Origin: Butyriboletus loyo
Lineage: Eukaryota > Basidiomycota > Agaricomycetes > Boletales > Boletaceae
Length of the DNA: 64,000 nucleotides
Reading direction: 5' to 3'
NCBI GenBank assembly: GCA_038093515.1
Contig: JBBPSI010000011.1
Location: 124,001 to 188,000, forward strand
Shown here: in pieces, positions 1 through 11,246 of the stretch
Position numbering within the stretch: position 1 is the stretch's first letter
How the letters are laid out: each line of letters opens with the position of its first letter
Position numbers and translations under genes: made by a program
Notes under the pieces: generated by a model
The model's input: only the letters and a program-made list of their open reading frames with translations
What the model was told of the DNA's origin: nothing
Database searches by the model: none

Positions 1-42
1 TCCCGATCTGTACATCTGATTCAATCCTTATTGTCTTTCCAG

Positions 43-1451
43 GATTCTTCTCAGTACAGGTCCTGGAGAACGCACTCCACGTATGGGGCTTGAGGTATGA
101 ACATCTGACTGTCTCCATGTACGGATCTACATCCTTCCGTCAGCCTTGTTCGATGGCGTTCAGAACTCATGAAGCCCTATCATGATCGTCCGCAGTAAGA
201 TTGTTTGACGGGCCTCTTTGTATTCAATCTCATAGTAACCCACAGCGCCCAGCTTGCGTTTGTGCTGAATCAAAACCAGCATTGGTACACCCTTCGTCGT
301 TTCGGTAGTTCCGGAGAAAACGGTCATTGGTTTAATCTAGACTCGAGCAAGTCATCACCTCAATGGATCAGCAAAACGTATCTCGGCATGTTTCTCCAGC
401 AAGCAGAACAAGATGGTCAGTTGATGATCTTGACATGATTTTATTAATCTAATGAAGTGTAGGCTACTCTATATTCGTGGTAGTACCCGTCGACCCGTCG
501 ACCGCCCACCCTCTCCCTCATAGTGATGCAGATGATGTTGCATCGACTCTCCCTGAGCCATTGTCAGCACCTTCGTCTGGGTCTCGGATCCCTTCATCTG
601 AGCCAGGCTTCGAGGGTGAAGACATGGACCTCCAGGCAGCCCTGCAAGCCTCATTGGATAGCAACGAGCGAAGGGGAAATACGAGTAGTAGTGGTGTCTT
701 CAACAGACTGGAGCACTATCCATCGCCTGTAATCCCTTCTTCTCGTACTTTTCCGGGATTTCCTGCCGAGTCTTCTGGACGAGAGGGTACAAGCGGAGGC
801 CGATCGAACATCCCGCCTAACCAGGATCGTTATGGCAACGCCGATGTTGACCCTGTGAGCGCTTCCATGGAAAGAAATCGGGTCATCATGGAGAGGATGC
901 GTCAGCAGCAGGAAGCAGCCTTGCGAGAGCAGTACGAAGAAGAGATTGCACAGTTTGGTCAAGCTCAAGAGCGCTATTCGCAACCACGACGGGAAGCAGA
1001 GGTAGAAGATGAAGATGCGCTATTTCGAAGGGCAATGGAAGAATCGCTTGCGGAGCATCATGCTCGGCCAGGCGACGATGTGGAGATAACGGAGTTGGAT
1101 GACGAGGAAGACCTTGCAGCGAGGCCGACCACCCGTACGACACACAGGGTTTATGACGACGACGATGCAGAGCTGCAGGCAGCCCTCAAAGCGTCATTGG
1201 AGTCTATACCACCTGGTTTCACTCTGCCACCGAGCATTCAACCGCCACCACCACAACGATTGACGGATAAACCACTGGGCGCAGAGACAAGCGCGAGTCG
1301 AACTGCGGAAGGGAGTGAAGCTGGAACAGAGACTGAAACAGACGCCGAGACAGACACGGAAGGCGCAAGCGGTGAAACCGCTCCAGCTGCGAGGGAAGAA
1401 GTCAGCATAGAGGAAATACGCAGACGTAGGCTAGCGAGGTTTGGAGGCTGA
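43..1451 (+). CDS. Ataxin-3-like deubiquitinase (Josephin + UIMs), 3' part
   Basis: Ataxin-3 proteins are cysteine proteases that trim ubiquitin chains in protein quality control. Four exons can be read in the window: 43-94, 144-194, 246-415 and 463-1451, all in one frame once GT...AG introns are removed. The first three encode the second half of a Josephin domain, including the histidine of the NQHWYTLRRFG segment and the asparagine of HWFNLDS, which belong to the catalytic triad, and the strand ending QAEQDGYSIFVV. The catalytic cysteine would lie upstream, outside the window. The last exon has three ubiquitin-interacting motifs with the pattern acidic residue, then A-x-x-x-S: LQAALQASLDS, LFRRAMEESLAEH and LQAALKASLES. 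A low-complexity Glu/Thr-rich tail ends in IEEIRRRRLARFGG. The gene is 5'-truncated by the window edge. Family assignment is firm; individual splice sites are inferred. Confidence 0.9.
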
Positions 1452-1815
1452 GGATGTGCTAGAGGCAAATTTTCAATTGACAGAGTCGGCGCTTCTTGAT
1501 CACTAACTCGAATACTGTCGTGTCCTACAAGACCCACAAGAAATTGCTGACTTTTTGCCATGCTGTCCTTGTCCATGACGCGGGCTCAACGTTTGAACAA
1601 TGGAAAGTACGCCACGGACTAAATACTCGATCTTGCAACGGTAAATGCATTAACTGGAAGGACGCCCAGGGAATTTCACCTTCATAGTTAACTGACGACC
1701 AGCAAGGCAAAGACGAAATACGAGACTCGACCTACGGTGACACGCTCTCAGTATAGCCTCGTGATCGAACCAGTAAAAAATTCTGCTAGGATAATACATG
1801 CATCGAAAATTACGC
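1452..1815. other. Tail-to-tail intergenic spacer
   Basis: This 364-base stretch lies between the stop codons of two convergent genes, the ataxin-3-like gene and the RING gene. It contains only short open frames without recognisable motifs. It probably holds the two 3' untranslated regions. I see no RNA gene or repeat in it. Confidence 0.5.
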
Positions 1816-3809
1816 TCAAGATTCCGGCGGCGGCGGAGACACTTGGTCCCTACTTCCAGGTCTTCCCTGGCGTCTCCGCGTGAACCGCAAGTAACGAGAA
1901 AACCGGTTCTGTGTTGAGGATGTACCTCCTCCGCTATGACGGTTGGCCGGAGATGCCTCGCTTCCTGACCCTCCGGATATAATCGTCTCCAGCGCATGAA
2001 AATCTGATGAGCAATTTTCATCAGTTCTTATTCCCGAGTCGTCCAAATTTCAACTTACCTTGTCGACATATTGGACAAGATCCCGAAAGTTCAAGTAGCC
2101 AGGGGTCCACGCAGGACTGGTGAAATCGGTGCTTTCCTTCGCACGGTAGCACCCGTAGGTCATCTCCTTCTTCGAAATCGACGATACAAATCGGACATGT
2201 CTCCCGTCCAATGGACTCTGGCATTCCTGTGTCTATTTCACGGGCAGATGCAGGTACGCGTGATGCCCCATGATCCGCGGTGCGTGTTTGAGATCGTAAA
2301 TCAACTTGATCCGTTCCTTCGGGTGCTTCATTATTTTCCCGTGGCTCTTGACCGGCTGTAGAAGCAACCGTCCCCTCCAGGTCATGGTGGTGTTCGTCAT
2401 GCTCTGCCGTAGCGCTTAGCTGCGCTAGCTGCACGGAGTTGGGTAGAAATACAGGGACACTAGATTCAGCGTCTATATGCGCTGATTCGACGTCTTTGGG
2501 ACGGGGGAGGTTAGACTCCTGATCATTCCCAGAAGATCCGAATTTGACGATCGGGAATGTGTCCAGAATCGCTCTTCCAAGACCCCCCGCCCGGCTTTGT
2601 CCACCACCTAGTCTGGGATCTGGAGAACGAGGACCATATCTATCCGGATACCTTATAGCCCTGATAGCCTGCGTGTCCGTGAGCGACATGTATCGGTGTT
2701 GTTTCAACTGACGTACCCCTGATACAATCACAACAGAAAAAAAAGCAGACACGCAACCAGTGATAGTATATAAAACAATCCTGTGAAGGAATCAGAAGTG
2801 TCCAGCCGCTTGAGAGAGCCCCTCACATGGCGACCCCGGTGTTTTGAGAACCACCACTATTCGTTGTTGTCGACGTTCCCGTTCCATTGGAATCGCTCTG
2901 CAACTCAGTGCCGGTTGCATTATAAGCTGGCAGAGTGGCAAAAAGGAAACCAAGAGCCGCCGGATGGTGGGAGGCGGTCGTGTCGTTAATCATTCCTGCG
3001 GCGTCATTTAGCATCGCGGCATTGAAGTATCCGAGATATGCTTCGCTGGACGATCCGAACTGGCCGAATTCATGTTCAATGCGCCTAGAAAGATCGAAAA
3101 GATTATTGAAACTTGAATGGAGGGTAGAGAGAAAACAAACCAAGAAGCATTCAGGGTCTGGGTAGCGAAGACGTCCAGAACCGAACTTTGATAACTTGGA
3201 TTGATCACACAGGTTTCCGAGTAGAGAGAGTACAATACCTGGCTCAGAAGATCACGAAGCCACCAGATACCAGAGAAGGTGTCGGACTTACGGCTGATTT
3301 CGCACCACGATCTTTTGCCAAGGTGAAGATATCCGCTTCGAGAGATGAATTCGTCGAGTTGGCATCACAGGACACAAACGCGATCCATGGCGTGGTCGCT
3401 ACAGCGAACCATACTCAATAGCGACAACATGGACGAACGCTCGCACGCACTGGTTTCGTTACTGGCGCTATCCTCAGTGAAGTGGACGAAAATGCCCTTC
3501 AAGGGTGTTAACGAGGCAAGAGCGAAACGGGATTGAAACCGCACCCGGATGGGGCCACTATTGGCTTCGGGACCAGCCAACTGCTGTGTAACATACTCCC
3601 AGTCAGACCTTGTAGACCAAAATCACGTCAAAGATCGGCCGGATAGGGCGCCAATTGAATACCTACCCATTCGAATGCCATTGTAAATGAAGCCCGGCTG
3701 AGTCGACCCCGCCAGATCCTCGAAGCGTAACGTTTGAAGGCTGGGCGGGTATGTACCCGCGCGCGCGTAGTAAGTGGATTAGAGTGAGTAGGACGAGGAG
3801 GAGGATCAT
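1816..3809 (-). CDS. Membrane RING-H2 E3 ubiquitin ligase (PA-TM-RING type)
   Basis: This is a predicted membrane-anchored E3 ubiquitin ligase with a lumenal N-terminus and a cytosolic RING. Reading from the ATG at 3809, the protein begins with a hydrophobic signal peptide (MILLLVLLTLIHLL). A lumenal region follows, rich in Asn-X-Ser/Thr sites and containing PWIAFVSCDANS and SLYSETCVINP, which resembles a protease-associated domain. Next come a transmembrane helix around TITGCVSAFFSVVIVSG, a linker, and a RING-H2 finger with the order C-x2-C, C-x-H-x2-H, C-x2-C (CPICIVDFEEGDD, then CEGKHRFHQSC, then CPICRQ). The tail ends in a proline/serine-rich stretch. Six short introns are needed; each restores the frame and joins continuous sequence. 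Substrate and membrane (ER, Golgi, endosome or vacuole) are unknown. The domain order resembles RNF13/GRAIL-like ligases. Confidence 0.82.
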
Positions 3810-3956
3810 GGATGGTGGGTGTCGATGGCCCGGGTTGGGTGAGCCTCAGCGACCTCGAGGTGCTGTGATTGAAATCAAAATGACGCATTCCTTCGGCGAA
3901 ATCCGCTACATTTACATTGCGACCAGGTACAAAACTACAAGTTGGTTTATAAATTT

Positions 3957-5850
3957 TTATCCTTCGCGAACGACCTCTCGAACAGCGGCAGCAAAAATCT
4001 CACACCCCTTCTCAAGGTCTCCCTGCGAAATGTTCAATGGCGGGATGAACCTGATTACCTCATATATCGAAGTAGTCAGGATAAGCAGGCCCTTGTCCAT
4101 GCACCGTCTCGCCACGCGGGACGCGAGACCCTTGGGTGCCGACGGACTCAAGGCAGGATCTCCCGATGTATATGCCGGAGACGCGAACTCGACCGCAAAC
4201 ATCAATCCTGTTCCGCGAACATCCACAATAGCTGACCTGACTGCAGGGTCATCGCGGAGACTGTTTAACGACGCCAACAGTTCTGTGGATCTGAAAGACA
4301 GAGACGTCAACGGAACGCACACATGCAGAGGGAGACATGTACCGTGCGTTAACGTTGTCCAAGACCTTTTCTTCTTCAAAGGCCTCAGCCACAGCCACAG
4401 CAGCCGCGCAGGAGACTGGGTTACCGGCGTATGTACCCCCCTATGAAACGGGATAAGTCGTGAAAGCAAGTCAGTGAGAGGTAATGTCACCATTGAACCG
4501 GGCTTCAATTGGTCTGTGAGGTCCTTCCGGCTAACTATAGCACTCAATGGAAAGCCGTTTGCTAGACCCTTTTCCCCAGTAGGTCAGCGACATCAAACTT
4601 TGATTCTCCCGAGAATCTAACCTTGGCCATCACTATGATGTCTGGACGAACGCCACTGTATTCAATATTGAAAAGTTTACCCGTCCTCCCAAAGCCAGTC
4701 TGGACTTCATCGATTATGAGCAGGATACCATGCTCATCACAAATCCTCCGAACACCTTGCAAAAAGGTAGGTGGGGCAGGAACATAGCCCCCTTCACCCA
4801 ATACCGGCTCGATCAGAATAGCGGCAGTATCCTTCGGTGCAGATTGCTGTTTCAGGACCAGTTCCAGTTGGTAGAGAGATAGTCTGACAAGTTCTTCTTC
4901 GCTGGTGTTTGGCGGGAGTCCAATTTGATGCCAGTAAGGAAACTGTGTGCTAAATACGCCAGGCTGAAGATGATTCAAAATGGGAATGGCGTGCAGGTTT
5001 GCAACTCGGCAGAGCAACCCACCATCAAGGGAAAGAAGCCTTCGCTGTATACCGTCTTGCTTTTCGTAACAGCCATGGCGCCGTAAGTACGGCCGTGGTA
5101 TCCACCTAGCGCAAAGTAAGTGAAACGCGAATATGGCGGAAGGCCAGGTCGCGCTGAGTGCATACCCTGCATGCCGATGATGTTTTGCCGTCCTGTAATC
5201 GAGCGTGCCATCTTCATGGTTCCTTCAATGGCTTCTGAGCCCGAGTTCCAAAAGTAGAATGAGTCCAACGAGGGGTCAGGCATGACTGGAAGAAGCTTCT
5301 CGATGAGGCGAAGGTACGGAAGGTGGAAAGCAATGCTACACTGAAAAAATATCAGAATACATGGAAACATGGTGATAAAAGGGAGTCACTTGGCCATGAA
5401 CAAGGCTTGTACACTGATCCGCGGCAGCTTTGCTGACCTTCGGGTGACAGTGACCTCGATGTGATGATAGTGTTGGCATAGCCTCTCGGAGCAAAGCAAA
5501 GACCGCGCACTTACCAAGGTTAGTTACGCCGATTCCGCAGCTGAAATCAAGAATACGCCGACCGTCCTCGAAACTGAGATATGAACCCTCTCCTTTGCTC
5601 ATGACGGCCTGGGTTAATCGGCCAATGCCCGCAGTGACATGGCGTTGACCAAATTCGACCAAATCGTCAGAAGAGGTTGCCATGCCTCTCGCGTCTTGTC
5701 TCAATCGAGCACCGTAGAGTCCTCGAGGTCTGAAAAGTAGATGGTGGGAGGGTAGTATGGTTTCCAGATACCAAACCGAACGTACGTTCCATGAGCAAAC
5801 TTACTGGGTAAGCACAGGCGCATGCAGGAGAGCGTTCGTCGGGCGAGCAT
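3957..5850 (-). CDS. Class III aminotransferase, 4-aminobutyrate aminotransferase-like, probably mitochondrial
   Basis: This is a pyridoxal-phosphate enzyme of the class III (omega) aminotransferase family. Joined exons contain the cofactor and substrate landmarks: [40 protein letters not shown] with the conserved Asp, and the catalytic lysine in [12 protein letters not shown]. That lysine is assembled across an intron near 4562-4610. [20 protein letters not shown] and the C-terminal small domain follow. The main reading frame has an ATG at 5683. An upstream exon starting at 5850 ([15 protein letters not shown]) can be spliced on to give an arginine-rich, acid-poor leader typical of mitochondrial targeting, so I prefer 5850. 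4-aminobutyrate is the likeliest amino donor, but AGXT2-like or ornithine-type specificity cannot be excluded by eye. The next gene upstream is allantoinase, also nitrogen-catabolic, though co-regulation is only a guess. Confidence 0.85.
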
Positions 5851-6029
5851 CGTGTAGTAGTGATATTTCTGCGCCGACGTGATGGGAGAAGAGACCAAGC
5901 GACCGAATCATAATTGAGTTATGACAAGCGGGCTAATTATGTACGTGGTTGATGCGGGGCAGCACCGGCAAGCACCGGCCCGGCCACCCTCCAAATCCAA
6001 CGTTCCATTGCAAGCCAAAGTTGGCAAAG

Positions 6030-7689
6030 TCAGAGCAACTTGCCAACGGGTTCCAACCCATCAAACCCGTTCTGACTCCTGTCGTATACCATGTGGCCGC
6101 GCAAAAATGTCTGTTGCACAACGCCTCTCAGTATGAGTCCTTCATATGCAGAGAGCTTGTTTTTAAAGTGGAACTGTTCTTTCGACACCTGGGCTCGTCG
6201 TCAGATAAAGGCGGATAAGCAAGCCGAAGACCAATGCTCCCCTTAAACTCGGCTTCCGCATCCCAGATCACAAAGTCACCATCAAGACCCACGGTCAACG
6301 AACCTTTGACTGTATCAAGTCCTGCGTGTTCCGCTGTCCGTTTGCTCATCCAGTGAACGATTTGGCCAAGCGTGGCTCCTCTCTCGGGCTTCCTGCCTTC
6401 TGTCCACAGTAAACTCAAGCCAAGACCAAGGCTGTTGATTCCTCCCCACGCTGACATGATATCCCCTTCTTCCACTTTCTTCAGTTCTGTAACACAGGGG
6501 CTGTGATCCGATACCACGCAATCGATATCTCCGTCCAACAAAGCCTTCCAGAGCTGTGCGCGGTTAGATTCGTTACGAATCGGAGGGCAGCACTTGAACT
6601 CGGGATGTCCGTTCGGAATGTCGTTCGCAGAGAGGCATAGATAGTGAAAGCAGGTTTCTACAGTCAGTTTCAACCCCTTTTTCTTTGCAGCCCGGATGAC
6701 CCCAAGGGCAGGAGATGCAGAGAGGTGTACAATGTGACACCGGAGCGATTGGTACTTTTCTTGAAGTCGTGTGATCAACGTGATGGCATTTACTTCCAGA
6801 TCCTCCGGGCGCGAAGCCAGAAAGGTTTCATAAAGCGTTGGATCGGCTGAGTGGTGCGGGCGAGTGGAACTGGGAGAATTCTCCACTTCCGCATGAAACA
6901 GCAGGACAGTCGGCTCATGCTGAGTTGTTCAGTTAGATCAAGAAAGTGACGTTCAATGGGGCTCCCTAACCTCTATTTCCTTCATGTGATCCTGCAGGTC
7001 GTGTTCGGAAACACAAGGGAATTCCTACATGCAAATCAGTGGCCGTCGTGTCTTCCAAGAGAGTGCATGCACTTCTACTCCGCTTTCAATCATAAAGCAT
7101 TTGAAGCCTTTAACTCCGCGAGCGATAAGAGGTTTGAGGTCTTTCTGATCCATATTCAAAATCCGTAAGAAAGGCAGAGTCGGGGGCTGGAACAGGAACC
7201 TTACCTGATTCCCCGGAATGGCACCTCCCCAGAACGCAACGTCGCTCCAACACTGACCCTGCGCGGACTTGCGCTTGATCTCTAGGTTTTCCACTGTCGT
7301 TGTGGGCGGTATGGAATTCAAAGGCATGTCCACCACAGTCGTGACACCCCCCGAGACTGCGGCCCTTGTACCAGTCCAGAAGCCTTCCCAGTCTGTTCGA
7401 CCAGGCTCATTCAAGTGTACATGTGCACTGGGGAGATCAAGCTCAGTCTGTAGTCCTAGTAGTCGTACATAATGACTTACTCTACAAGCCCGGGAAGTAC
7501 GTGCTTTTCGCCGACGTCGAGCACCTGGGTGTTCGGGTGATGTTCCCCTGCAATCTTGTCGATGTAGTGCAAGTCGATGGACACGATTTTTCCGGACTGC
7601 CGATCCACTGTGATAGTGGCAGGCTGCGGGTCACCAGACGGCAAGAGCACATTCTTACTGGTGACTTTCAAGTATTGAGGAGTGGACAT
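6030..7689 (-). CDS. DAL1: Allantoinase
   Basis: Allantoinase hydrolyses allantoin to allantoate in purine breakdown. The protein is a metal-dependent amidohydrolase. The start at 7689 ([16 protein letters not shown]) fits the family. The metal ligands are visible: [20 protein letters not shown], which forms across an intron; the carbamylated lysine region [33 protein letters not shown]; and the aspartate in [19 protein letters not shown] and SAWGGI also match allantoinase rather than dihydroorotase. The last exon encodes [13 protein letters not shown] and [10 protein letters not shown] and stops at 6030. Several short introns split the gene, including one of about 53 bases near the C-terminus. 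It is transcribed divergently from the TBC gene across 156 bases. Confidence 0.92.
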
Positions 7690-7845
7690 TGCGACCTGCG
7701 AGATACTGAGATTGCGATGATGCAGGTATCGGTTGTATAGAAGATTAGCCACACGGTGCCATTGGTCTGACCAGTCATTCTCGGCGGCGACGACGACGAC
7801 GGACGGACGTCGGCTGCTACTGCTTGTGCTCGCGCTCGTACAGAA

Positions 7846-10242
7846 ATGACTGGCATTTCGAAATCTGCACTCGTCGCGACGACCGCACTCGACGTTACTT
7901 CTTCGCTGGACTCGCTGCTCTCCCCAAAAGGCCCTACCCTCACCCCTCTCTCTCCGTCAGAATCGGTCGCAGAATCGGACTACAACGATGTCACCCTCGA
8001 GGACGATTCACACTTTTCAACTGTCCCACTTTCCGAGCGCGCCAGCATCGCGTCGGACGTCGGCCAGGCAGCAGCCAGACTAGAACGACGGACGACGATT
8101 TCGTCGGCTCCTTCAAAGGCAATAGCGTCCCACCGACAATTCGTACACAAGAGATCAGTGTCAAGTGTCACTGCAGACGAAATCTCTGGTGGCAATATCC
8201 TCGCATGGCTGGGGATTCAAAAGGCGCGCGATGAAAATGACCTGCTTCATGCCGCTGGTGACGGCCAACAGAAACTGCATGAAGAATTCCTTCGCCTCCA
8301 CGACGAGCGGCGGGCAGAGGCTGCCCACGACGACGAAGCTTCCATTGATTGGGGTCAGTCTAAGCTTAAGCTACGCAGACTCTGCGCTAAATGTGACATC
8401 GCTTCACCAAGATTTCTGGGGCAGTGTCATCTCCGGTGTGCAGATTGGTTTACCCTTAAGTCGAGCACTGACGGGTCCGATAGATTATCAGGCATACGCC
8501 ACTGCCAACTCCGAAAAACTTGCTAAAGCAATTGAGAAAGGGGTGCCCGACGCGCTGCGGGGAATGGTGTGGCAGTTAATGTACTCGTAATATCGGATCT
8601 GTTTGTCCCCTGTTGATAACAGTCTGACAGAGCAGCTTCCAAGGACACTGAACTTGAGAACACCTACCTCGCGCTCCTGAAAGAGACAAGTCAACATGAA
8701 AAGGCGATCATCAGAGACCTCGGGAGGTTAGATTCATAAGCTACTCGGGATGGAGGTATACGTTTCTGAAGCACAACCGGTAGAACGTTCCCCCATCACG
8801 AATTCTTCACAGATGGTCAAAGCATCGGGCAAGAAAACTTATTCAATGTACTAAAGGCATATTCTCTGCAAGTTTCCGTTCCTTGACCGGTGCGACGTAC
8901 ACCTGCAACCATATGTTTAGGTATGATCCTCAAGTCGGTTACTGTCAAGGGTTAGCATTTGTTGTCGCAGTACTCCTGCTAAACGTGAGTCCTCGTGTTT
9001 CGCGCAAACAGTCCCAACGACGATTTCGATTAGATGCCAGACGAACAGGCGTTTTGCCTCTTGGTTCGCCTAATGCATACGTATGATCTCCGGGGACATT
9101 TTCTTCCTGAAATGCCAAAGTTGCAATTGCGGCTCGTAAGCTCCGTCATTTTCCACATCGTGCTCGGTTAAACTTTTTCCAGTTTCAGGTATCTTCAGGT
9201 CACGCTTGAAAAAAATGCCATCGTTCTGAATCCGTGCAGTTTGATAGATTGATCGAGGAATTCTTGCCTGTATTACACCTACATTTTTTGCGGCAAGGCA
9301 TTAAATCCAGCATGTTCTGTTCACAATGGTTCCTTACGTTGTTCAGTTACAGGTGAGTCGCCACTCGAACACACATCCATTACAACCTACTTGACAAGGC
9401 CCCCAGATTCCCACTAGACATCGTGTTTCGAATATATGATAATTGCCTTGCCAGCGGCATCGAGGCGATCTTTGCATTCAGCATCGCGTTACTGCAGAAA
9501 AATGAGGATGCACTGCTCACGCTCAAATTCGACGAAATCTTGACATTCCTAAAGACGAGAGTGTTTGAGCGATACAAGGTGAGTAAGCTGGTCCACAATT
9601 TCAGTCCAGAATGGAGTGTTTTATCGAATTCATGATAGATCGAATCTTCAGATGAAGGTAAAGAGGGGAGAGAAAGTGATCCACCAGCCGAATATAACAT
9701 TGATGAGTTCGTACAAGACGCTGTTTCCATGAGGATCACACCATTCATGTTGGATGCCTATGCGCACGAGTACGCTGATCTGGTGAGAGCGCGGGAGGCA
9801 CATGCCATTGAGATGGATACGCTTCGGAATAATAATAGGGCGCTTGCTGCGAAAGTGTGAGTGACTGTGTTCCTGTGGCAACTGGTAATGACTGACCAAC
9901 GTCTTTTTCTAGTAAAGAACTTGACGCGAACCTTGCTCAATTGAATGTTGAACATGTGGAAGTGTTGGTGAGTTGCTACCTTTCCTGTCCTGCTTTTCGC
10001 ATCTCACTACACTGACCGAGTAGAACCAACTCGTGATGGCTCGACTCCGCAACGAGGAAATGGAAGAAGAACTGGTCCGGTACAAACTACTGTCAGTTCT
10101 GTCTGCTAGGACACTGGGTGCAATGGCTTATTCAGCTTTACTTGTTAGATATGCAGAAGCAATGCATCAGAACGAGGATGCCATGTCGTCCAATCGTCTC
10201 TCCAAAACACAAATAAATCGTAGGGGAAGCAGACATACGTGA
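7846..10242 (+). CDS. TBC-domain Rab GTPase-activating protein, Gyp5/EVI5-like
   Basis: TBC proteins accelerate GTP hydrolysis by Rab GTPases in vesicle traffic. The N-terminal 130 residues are serine-rich and low in complexity. The TBC domain then runs through many short exons: VPDALRGMVWQLM, an arginine-finger segment IIRDLGRTFPHHEFF, and the glutamine-finger segment VGYCQGLAFVVAVLLL. After these come QWFLTLFSYRFPLDIVFRIYD and a helical end. The C-terminus is a predicted coiled coil (MDTLRNNNRALAAKVKELDANLAQLNVEHVEVL, given here only as its visible ends M...L), as in Gyp5/Gyl1 and EVI5. Both catalytic fingers are present, so it should be active. The ATG at 7846 starts a long open frame just downstream of the divergent allantoinase promoter. 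The final small exon ends at 10242. The Rab substrate cannot be told from sequence. Confidence 0.85.
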
Positions 10243-10317
10243 CCTCTCATTGCTCACTATCATTTACGCTCGCTACACATACCATCGGAGCCAATCCCAA
10301 TCTCCACGAGCCACCGA

Positions 10318-11105
10318 TTACGCATATCCCTTCCGTGCGAGCTGAATCTGTACATGATTGTTCAATACCAGAAAAAAAAATCGCCGTACGTCTCACTGAC
10401 CTCTTCCTTGTCAATGGTTTGCAACTCTCCGGAAGCTGTAGCTTTGCCCATAGCGGCGCTGGCTGAAACTTGGATAGCACGGGAGATACCTGACTGTTTA
10501 GAAATCCAATACTTGACTGAAACGGGAATGATTTCTATAACTGCGACTCGGGGGTCCTCCTCGCCACCCTTGAGTACCCCGTCTCCGAGATTGCAAAAAT
10601 AATCAGACATGCTAGGCAATAGCAATGAGTTCCAGGGAACGAAGACGTCGAGGAGCTCAGAGAGCCTACAAGCTAGACCAATGCTCATGAATGAGCTTCC
10701 TGTCTTCAATCACTCGAGCTCTGCCAGAGTAAGATGCCCAATCGGTCGATAAAGGGTCAAAGAAAGAGACATTGACGTGAGAATCATTCTCAATCTCCTC
10801 GCATTTGGAAGAAAGGTTATCTGCGACGAAGACGAGACTCAACTGAGCATCGCCAGACACTAAGAAGGTGAATGTGATTTGCGATAGGGCCAAGGATGGT
10901 TCAAACGCACCATTCGCAGGGGTCATTGCGCGAGAATGAAGGTTACCGTCGAAATCACGAGTGACTAACATCCCGGTTTTGGCAGCTTTGACCACTGCCT
11001 GTAGATCTAAGGAACCGAGCGGTGAGTAAGAGGACTCGCACTACACGTGAATAGGCGACCTGCGATCTTCTGGGGGAGTGGGACTTCTTCTGAGGTGGCG
11101 GCCAT
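10318..11105 (-). CDS. FMN-binding split-barrel protein, BLI-3 / general-stress type
   Basis: This is a pyridoxamine-phosphate-oxidase-like split-barrel protein related to Neurospora BLI-3, a blue-light-induced gene, and to bacterial general stress protein 26. A short first exon (MAATSEEVPLPQKIA) is spliced to DLQAVVKAAKTGMLVTRDFDG. Then come the barrel strands ITFTFLVSGDAQ, HVNVSFFDPLSTDWASYSGR and VAVIEIIPVSVKYW. The conserved end TASGELQTIDKEE continues through a last small intron to IQLARKGYA and a stop at 10318; without that intron the frame would end at 10362. The enzymatic activity of this family in fungi is not settled. FMN or heme binding is inferred from the fold. Light regulation cannot be judged from the promoter. 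Confidence 0.82.
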
Positions 11106-11246
11106 GATGGGAGATGAAAAGCTGCGGTAACTCGACCGTTGTATAATATACTTACTCACTGGTGTGACGTCATCAGTCGTTGCTGCAGTGCGTCATACCG
11201 AGTGTTCGTCCAAGTCATAGTCACATGATACAATACAGGCAAATGG

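Noticed and set aside
1496..1687. 63-codon plus-strand open frame after the ataxin-3-like gene
   Set aside because: Short, without motifs, and located where two 3' untranslated regions converge.
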